This document shows, one piece after another, positions 58,056 to 64,000 of a DNA stretch of 64,000 nt. Made by a program: the position numbers and the translations under genes. Origin of the DNA: Xestospongia bergquistia. Its lineage: Eukaryota > Porifera > Demospongiae > Haplosclerida > Petrosiidae. The stretch is from NCBI GenBank assembly GCA_963965975.1, contig OZ014420.1:3498001-3562000 (forward strand). Direction: 5' to 3'. The notes below the pieces were generated by a model that saw only the letters and a program-made list of their open reading frames with translations, made no database searches and was not told the DNA's origin. Each line of letters begins with the position of its first letter. Position 1 is the stretch's first letter.

Positions 58056-58718
58056 TCAGATAGTGGATGTTGTAATCCTGGACATCATCATTTTGGACAA
58101 TCTTCTTCCAGTCTCCAGGAACAATTTTACCTGTTTCACTTTCACAATTGACAAAACCACGGGTAAGTAGTGTGCATTTTCAGTTAAACATAAATAGTTG
58201 TGCAGGCATATTGTAGCTTTAATGATGCTTTCAACAGTTTCATATGATGCTCTAATAGGGCAATGATATATTCTCCATTTGGTTGCATGACCAATTCTAA
58301 AGGCAAATGACTGTGAATTTTGTGAGTCACCTGTTGAAAGATATGGTAGACACACAGCTAGCCTTCCACCAACAGCTATAGCATCACAAGAATGACAGCT
58401 TTTCCTTTTAATGTATAGACAAGCCATAGAAAGCAGGTGGTCAAATCGTTCTGGAGACATTCTTAGAAATGTAATGTAAGAAAAATTTCGTGATTATAGT
58501 GTACAAGAAGCTAGGTTTTTAACACCAACCTTGTAATAGTACTCCCTGTCATTTGTCTCATGTCTGGTACCAGAGAATAGTAGCACCCAAATCATTTTCT
58601 TTCCCAAAAAATCTTTCTTACCCGATATTTGTGTTTTCTATAAGGCCTTCTCTTCCTCATAACAACCACCAGCATCAACAATAATAGAGACAAGAATAGC
58701 CTTTTAACTCTCATAAAG
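58056..58718 (-). pseudogene. Harbinger transposase (N-terminal part, internally deleted)
   Basis: Minus strand from an ATG near 58718: MRKRRPYRKHKYRVRKIFWE, then after a shift MSPERFDHLLSMACLYIKRK (58460) and AVCLPYLSTGDSQNSQSFAF RIGHAT. The reading then jumps in frame to KWRIYHCPIRASYETVESII and ATICLHNYL, which belongs near the end of the domain. The DDE catalytic core is therefore deleted. Downstream, in a shifted frame, ESETGKIVPGDWKKIVQNDD leads towards the tail found at 47492-47700. Confidence 0.8.
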
Positions 58719-59104
58719 GCATTTTATAGTAATAACAGTAATTAACGTTACAAACTATAAACAATTAGAAGGTAGGCAATGATATGGAAACATGAAACGG
58801 CATTGATATCTGCAACACAACACAACTGTTAATGCAAGCTATGTGAAAACCAGCCTTAAGTCATGCTTGGTGGGAAGGTTTTAAAAAATGACACCCCAAT
58901 GCACACCTGAACCACTCTTTCAAGCTCGTGCTTACTGTGCTAAACCAGAGATCTTAGTAAGATACTTCCAAGAGTTACAGTCAGCTTTGCTTAACAATGA
59001 TATTATTCAGTTCATTTTTCTCCTCATCAGAATGATACTTTACTGGACCACTTCCTTTCCCAAGGCCTGAAACCCTGTCCATAAGAGTGGTTGTTGGAAT
59101 AGAC

Positions 59105-59171
59105 CCCCTGCAATAGGCGTGTCAGTTAGCGGGCGCGGTTTCCTGTCGGCCATTTTGGTGTACATGTGGAC
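59105..59171 (+). repeat. Left terminal inverted repeat, THAP/SWIM element
   Basis: Pairs with 60134-60070; shared core includes 'gttagcgggc' and 'tcggccattttggtgta'. Confidence 0.85.
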
Positions 59172-59191
59172 TGGTAAACTGGAACTGAGAC

Positions 59192-59629
59192 ATGGTGATA
59201 TGTGCGATTGTTGGCTGTGGAAATCGATCTGTAAGAGATAGAGGAAAGAGTTTCTATAGGCTGCCAGCTATTATAAGTAATCAAGGAACACAGACAGAAG
59301 CATGGTTAGCAAAGATTAGAAGAGAAGACATATCACCTAAACAGTACTACAACATTCGAGTATGTTCAGATCACTTTATCAATGGCTCTCCATCACGCCT
59401 TTATGATGAAACCAACCCAGATTGGGCTCCTTCCCTTAAGTTAGTGTTTGAGGCTTCAGCTTGTGGCAGATCAGAGAGATATGACTGTGCTTTGAAAAGA
59501 AGGATCGCTATGAAGAATTATTACTGTTACTTATTATTATTACTATTACTTATTATTATTACAATTACTTATTATTATTATTATTATTCATTATTAAGGA
59601 TTATTACTGCATTGGGTATAACCCAGTAA
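59192..59629 (+). CDS. THAP-domain protein (truncated)
   Basis: Residues 1-90 form a THAP zinc finger: MVICAIVGCGNRSVRDRGKS (C..GC), FYRLP, WLAKIRRED, then CSDHFINGSPSRLYDETNPD WAPSLKL, giving the C2CH set and the PxxLY-like end. THAP domains bind specific DNA and occur in P-element transposase and many element-borne proteins. After about residue 108 the frame runs into a TTA/ATT microsatellite (59516-59590), giving an artefactual Leu/Ile/Tyr tail, so the natural C-terminus is lost. The start codon lies 20 bases inside the terminal repeat. Confidence 0.85.
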   Translation: MVICAIVGCGNRSVRDRGKSFYRLPAIISNQGTQTEAWLAKIRREDISPKQYYNIRVCSDHFINGSPSRLYDETNPDWAPSLKLVFEASACGRSERYDCALKRRIAMKNYYCYLLLLLLLIIITITYYYYYYSLLRIITALGITQ

Positions 59630-59634
59630 GCCTT

Positions 59635-60063
59635 TCTCTGAGTCACTGTCAGTGAATTGCGATGTCTTACACCAGATTCAATAGCCTACAAAAGGGTAGC
59701 TACATGGGAGAAGGTCTCCCCCAAACCGGCCATACAATCACAGTGCCCTGCTACAATCTTCCCATTACTTTCGCATATTACCCATGGGACAAGGGTTTAC
59801 TGCTAATCCTTTGAGAATGATTGACCTATTAAATAAGAATATATAAACCATATCATTCATATACATTTCATACTGACCTTAGCAATAACAACTCTATGAG
59901 TCTCGTTTTGAGCTTTCACCAAAATCTTCCCATTCACTTCTGGTGGTTTCATATGGATCTAGCCCACCCATTTTGTCCAACTTCTCTTTGTACTGTACCT
60001 TGGCTTTGGAATCTTTAAGAGAAACAATATAGCCAGGTAAAAACGCACTATTCTTGGAGGCCA
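59635..60063 (-). pseudogene. SWIM zinc-finger gene remnant
   Basis: Minus strand from ATG at 60063: MASKNSAFLPGYIVSLKDSK, YKEKLDKMGGLDPYE, then LVKAQNETHRVVIAK before GTCAGT (about 59880). A downstream part reads VPWVICESNGKIVAGHCDCM then AGLGETFSHVATLL (59800-59720), where C-D-C...H is a SWIM-type zinc-binding pattern with one position changed. It ends in SLTVTQRKAYW. I associate this start and finger with proteins that continue into a YqaJ-like exonuclease domain; that domain is absent here. Confidence 0.65.
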
Positions 60064-60134
60064 TTGTGTCCACATTTACACCAAAATGGCCGACAAGAAA
60101 CCGTGCCCGCTAACTAACATGCCTATTGCAGGGG

Positions 60135-62169
60135 ATATATACCATATTGCATGGCAGCTCTCCTAATGGATAGTCCTTTATATGTAACAGCTTCATATGC
60201 AGAAAACAGCTTTCTGTTTCAGGTATTTTTAGATTAACAGCAGCGGCAATAGGCTGAGTGTCTCCTTCTAGCGACATAGTATTCTACTGGGTTGTCCTGT
60301 AAGGCAGCTAAATTAACATCCATAAACTAATTTATTCAATTTAGTAAATACCTTTGGTAAGCATCCAGGATGATAAATTCTCTTCTTTATCATAGCATCC
60401 TTGGCTGGCACACTGTTTAAATACGACTGCACGTATGGAGACATGCAAAGATCTTGAAGTCCTTCTCCACATCTTGTAAACAGAATCAATTAAGTACATG
60501 CAGAATTATTCGTTATTGTTTGCCATCAAAGTATCCTTTATAGTTGTATGCAATATCCTTGCTTGGTGAGTGACGGTTGCCATAGATATTCTGGACTCTA
60601 ACCAGTGAGTTAAAGGCCTCATATGATATCTCAAGAGAAAGTTTGAATTGTAACTTGCAAGATCAATACATGGTGATCTTCAATCTCTTAGAATAAAGTG
60701 CCATATATTCAGTTGTTGATGATACAAATTGACAACACAACTCCTTATATTGATCAGCATGATCAAGTTGAAGTTAACACAGTATGCTAACTGAAAGACC
60801 TTTAATGCAGAAGTGCAAAATTAAATATATGCACATGTAAATGTGGTAGACTTACTTTAATCAGTTGAAACCAACATTTTCTTTCAAACTCTGATAAGTA
60901 TGGTCTTATAATAAAAAGAGCCATTTGCATCCCATGATTTAAAATCACGTCCAACAAAGGACTTGTAATAATAGCATATATTAGCAGTAATACGAGGGGT
61001 ATGGAAACGACTTTATCCTAGCAAGAATTTCCTTTTTCTCCTTACAAGATGAGTCACTTTCTCATGAGTGAATATGTGGTGTGGTTCTCTTCTGACATTA
61101 CTGTGTTTTCTAACAATAATAATCAGGATGGTAATTCTTTATTCAATACTTTGTCTTGTTTTAATTCCATCCTTTAATTATAATTGTTTGGCAATGCATA
61201 CAAAAACAGTAACCTTTTCTAGAAAAAATTGTTCTGAGCAATTAGCTAGACATCCATAGCCCTTATTAGAAAAGGTTCGGAATAGTGTTTCCAAATTAAC
61301 ATCAGTAAGCCTTTGACTAACCCTTATACCTTGTTGGAGTGATGGCTGGTCTGCAATTTAAAATTTAAGTATTAAAGTATTTTTTAAATAATAACACCTT
61401 CATCATCACTGTCAAAAAAGTCTGTTTTCAAGCCTTTATTATTACTTTGGACATTGATGACTTGTCCTTCAAGAAATCAATTCCAATTTTTCTTTATTCA
61501 AAGTGGTTGCCATCACAATGTCTGCCTAACATATGATGCGGGCTCCATGCCTTTTTAATAAGTTAAAACATTTGTCTCCTTTCTCAACAAGTATGAAGAA
61601 AAGTTGTATAAATTTGATTTTGAGAAAATGCAAACTTTCCTTTAATGTTATATAAAAATATAAATTTCCATAAAAATTTTGTTATACTGAACAATTGTTT
61701 AATTGTGGCCAGATTACTTGTAAAAAGTATGAATTCCTTGTAAAATAGGCAATTATTATTGAAACTTTCTTGCAAAAAAAGACCTTTCCCTCGAGACCAC
61801 CTGCATCGTAGCTGGTTCCTCCTACAACTTGACCAAGAAAGGATAACAAACATCAGAGGATGGATTTAGTTAAGTATTATGTTATCAAACAGACAGCTTC
61901 TTGTAACATTAGTGCTTTGTCTTCTCTTTTTTTCCAAATTACCTTTGCACATTACCAACGAATGCTCTAATATTATGTACTTCAAATTTTCATAACTTGT
62001 ATCGCATCTAGCTGGTGTTCTAAGCAATATAGCAACATTTTGTAGGATATTATACACTTCTTTCATCACATTAGAAGAATATATAATTTCCTTTTAAAAA
62101 CTTTATCCAATAAATTAACACTATTTTCAATTGCAATAAAGTGTTAATCCATGTTACAATATGATGTTA
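60135..62169. other. Region with weak exon traces on the minus strand
   Basis: Minus-strand stretches look exon-like: RCGEGLQDLCMSPYVQSYLN (about 60480-60360), EAFNSLVRVQNIYGNRHSPS (about 60625-60535) and DQPSLQQGIRVSQRLTDVNL (about 61345-61200). They may belong to one element-borne gene, perhaps the missing parts of the SWIM-type gene. I could not assign the family. The rest is AT-rich. Confidence 0.35.
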
Positions 62170-62940
62170 TACTCTGTCCGAGTTGAGAAAAGCCCCTTAT
62201 TAAAAAAAAGGTGTTTTATGCATGGAATGTAAGGTGAGGTATTTCCTCGCCTGTTAGCGCTGAAGTATGTGTTAAGTGTATTCATTATTTGTTCACGTGG
62301 ATGTCATGCGAACACACCACGTTTTTTCTTGTGCTTGTAAACATGCCAAGTGGAAAAAGATTGCGATCACAAACAAAGGAGGTTGCTGTGAATGTCTATG
62401 AATATTTCGAGGAACTTGGCAGGCGCAAATGGACTGAAGAATCTCTGAAACGAACCTCTGATGCTACAAAACTTTAACATACCAGCATCAAGAGGTTACG
62501 GAAGGAGAAACTTAGCACATATCTCAGTCTTCCTTCTTTATCGAAAGGTTTTTTTGAAAACTATGGTGGCTTTATAGCTGCCTCAAATCACAAAAGACCT
62601 GGTTATTATTTTATTAATAATTGTTATAATATACCATTTGTTCATATAATTAGAATTGTAATTTTGAATTGCCACGTGACAGATGGCTGACTTCTCAAAG
62701 CGAAAATTGTTTTTTATTAAACCCTCGAAGGTGTGCAATTCGAAGTATGTGAAAGGTATGCCATTGAAAATGTATGGAGTTTTCTAGTTTGGTACTTTCT
62801 CGTAGTGCTAGAGAGCCAATTTTTATATATAAAATGCGCATTTGCAAGATAAATCGATTGTGCAAGTTTCATGTCGATAGCACGTAAAACGGCAAAGTTA
62901 TTCACACGTCTGGGTGGCTTTTCTCAACTCGGACAGAGTA
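62170..62940. mobile_element. Tc1/mariner-like element with TA target duplication
   Basis: Ends TACTCTGTCCGAGTTGAGAA (62170) and its exact reverse complement at 62940 form a 25-bp inverted repeat, flanked by TA (62168-62169 and 62941-62942). The uninterrupted target repeat is present at 38595-38720. A short frame (62343-62477) reads MPSGKRLRSQTKEVAVNVYE, resembling the N-terminus of IS630/Tc1-type transposases; the rest is non-coding, so this is a non-autonomous copy of 771 bp. Confidence 0.9.
62343..62477 (+). pseudogene. N-terminal fragment of an IS630/Tc1-like transposase
   Basis: RSQTKEVAVNVYEYFEELGR then KWTEESLKRTSDATKL, followed by a stop and SIKRLRKEKLST in a shifted frame, matches the HTH start of IS630-Tc1 transposases as I remember them. 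No DDE region remains. Confidence 0.5.
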
Positions 62941-63117
62941 TAGTAAAATACTAAGTAACTACAAAGTACTCACTCCAACTGCAGAGGAACTAGGTTCTCT
63001 AGTGAAATTGTTGTGAATAACCTTACTACATCTCTGTCAAATTCAGCATATATCCATATGATGCATACCATAAAATATCATATTGTACAAGAATAGTTTA
63101 TGTGGTATGTGGCCTTC

Positions 63118-63967
63118 TTTAATTTAAGGTAAAAATATCTGAAATTTTTTTCAGCTTTTTTTTGATACAATTGTGTGAAGATACTTGTTCTAATAATTGA
63201 CCATGCTTTAAAACTCTTTCAAATCCTAGTACTTCGCAGAAATGTAGTTTGATTCCTTAATATCTGCAATGCTTTGGAGACATCAAATAATAATATTAAA
63301 GAACCTAGAGGGCTGAAACTTTGGAAAATTAAAGATGAAGTCAATTACTACAATTAAACAGATGGATTTAATTCTACAAAAATATTTGACATTTTTACAA
63401 AGCTATAAACCTTAATTACTATTATTATTATATGTTATACAAATCGTACAAAGAAATGCATCCGTAAAATTACTAACTATTGATCATTTTCATTCTTGAG
63501 CTTGTCAGCAGGTTGTTACATTATCCATAAAATCAAAAATCACAACAGCAGTATCAGAAAGTGCAAAGTCACCATCTTGGTAATGAATATTCTATTTTCA
63601 TTAATTAAAGGCAATGAATACACTTAGTGTAAGGTTATTGATAAGTGACTTCGCGGAGGTTAAAATAGTTAAATATATTATTTCTTTGCATTTATAGCTT
63701 TGTAAAAATGTGAAATATTTTGTAGAAATAAATCTATCCGTATAGTTGTAGTAACTGACTTCATCTTTAATTTTTTAAGGTTTCAGCCCTCTAGGTTCTT
63801 TAATATTATTATTATTATGTCTCTAAAGCATTGCAGATATTAAGGAATCAAGCTACATTTCTGCAAAGTACTAGGGTTTAAAAAAATTTTTAGAGCATGA
63901 TCTATTACACTTCACATGATTGCATCAAAAAAAATCTTCAAAAATTTTCAGATATTATTACCTTAAG
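63118..63967. repeat. Fold-back repeat with about 285-bp arms
   Basis: Left arm 63118-63410 pairs with 63967-63690 at roughly 88% by eye ('cctagagggctgaaac' at 63304 against its complement at about 63780). The spacer is about 280 bases. No coding content. It is likely a MITE/fold-back element; the window ends 33 bases later. Confidence 0.85.
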
Positions 63968-64000
63968 TCACTTTTTTCCTTTTCTTTAAAACAGATTATT

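Larger units (their letters stand above)
46836..58856. mobile_element. Harbinger element with nested insertions
   Basis: Left end AGGCGGTTTCCATACAGC (46836) pairs with right end AGGCTGGTTTTCACATAGC (reverse complement from 58856); the inverted repeat extends about 75 bases. TAA stands immediately outside each end (46833-46835 and 58857-58859), the 3-bp target duplication expected of PIF/Harbinger elements. Just inside the left end is a MADF-like frame and the C-terminal tail of a Harbinger transposase; just inside the right end is the transposase N-terminus. About 9.7 kb of other elements lies between, apparently inserted after the tail-encoding part. Confidence 0.75.
59105..60134. mobile_element. 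Short inverted-repeat element carrying THAP and SWIM gene remnants
   Basis: Termini CCCCTGCAATAGGCGTGTCA (59105) and, in reverse complement, CCCCTGCAATAGGCATGTTA (60134) pair over about 65 bases (59105-59171 with 60070-60134) with few mismatches. A THAP gene starts just inside the left repeat on the plus strand (59192) and a second gene starts just inside the right repeat on the minus strand (60063). Both are truncated, consistent with an internally deleted derivative of a larger element. The target duplication is not clear. Confidence 0.8.

Noticed and set aside
59516..59590. Leu/Ile/Tyr-rich C-terminus of the THAP frame as a membrane segment
   Set aside because: It is a translated TTA/ATT microsatellite, not a designed hydrophobic helix.

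Overview
The window reads as AT-rich DNA of an invertebrate animal. There are short GT-AG introns, remnants of fibronectin-III receptors with short tyrosine-rich tails, and a dense load of DNA transposons and retroelements of kinds I know from sponges and cnidarians. A demosponge is my best guess; the assignment is inference. I see no prokaryotic signal, CRISPR array, rRNA or convincing tRNA. Almost every recognisable coding stretch belongs to a mobile element, and most are broken.

Layout, left half. Positions 1-5854 and 26161-30963 are two arms of a large inverted repeat; each ends inward in a CR1-like LINE fragment. Between them lie a nearly complete non-LTR retroelement with a C-terminal nuclease-like region (7245-10579), then a 15-kb segment (11211-26155) bounded by about 390-bp inverted repeats. 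This segment holds a spliced CUE+HECT ubiquitin-ligase-like gene (17668-22855, +) converging on a spliced DDE integrase-core gene (23050-25767, -). The integrase ATG sits at the edge of the right terminal repeat. A nested 5-kb block (about 12146-17150), with its own inverted ends, carries FN3/transmembrane receptor exons. This HECT+integrase unit is my main candidate for an undescribed system.

Layout, right half. A Harbinger fragment, a remnant of an unnamed transposon-associated gene (32690-33235) and a Ty3/Gypsy-like LTR element (33507-37718) come first. They are followed by a BED-type hAT remnant (39060-40735) and a dispersed pogo-like transposase gene with a PHD-like finger. That gene is split by another hAT (41379-44572), a retroelement fragment and a 34-residue tandem repeat. 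From 46836 to 58856 one Harbinger element with TAA target duplications appears to contain a DDE_1 transposase (itself split by a hAT at 49016-51999), a HIRAN gene and a CACTA-type transposase with a Gypsy protease fragment. The end of the window holds a THAP/SWIM-encoding inverted-repeat element (59105-60134), a TA-flanked Tc1/mariner-like element (62170-62940) and a long fold-back repeat (63118-63967).

How it fits together. The region is a nested transposon graveyard rather than a host gene cluster. Several insertions can be read precisely from target duplications and from 'empty-site' copies elsewhere in the same window. Many 40-250-bp local duplications are also present; some may be assembly joins of two haplotypes rather than real biology.
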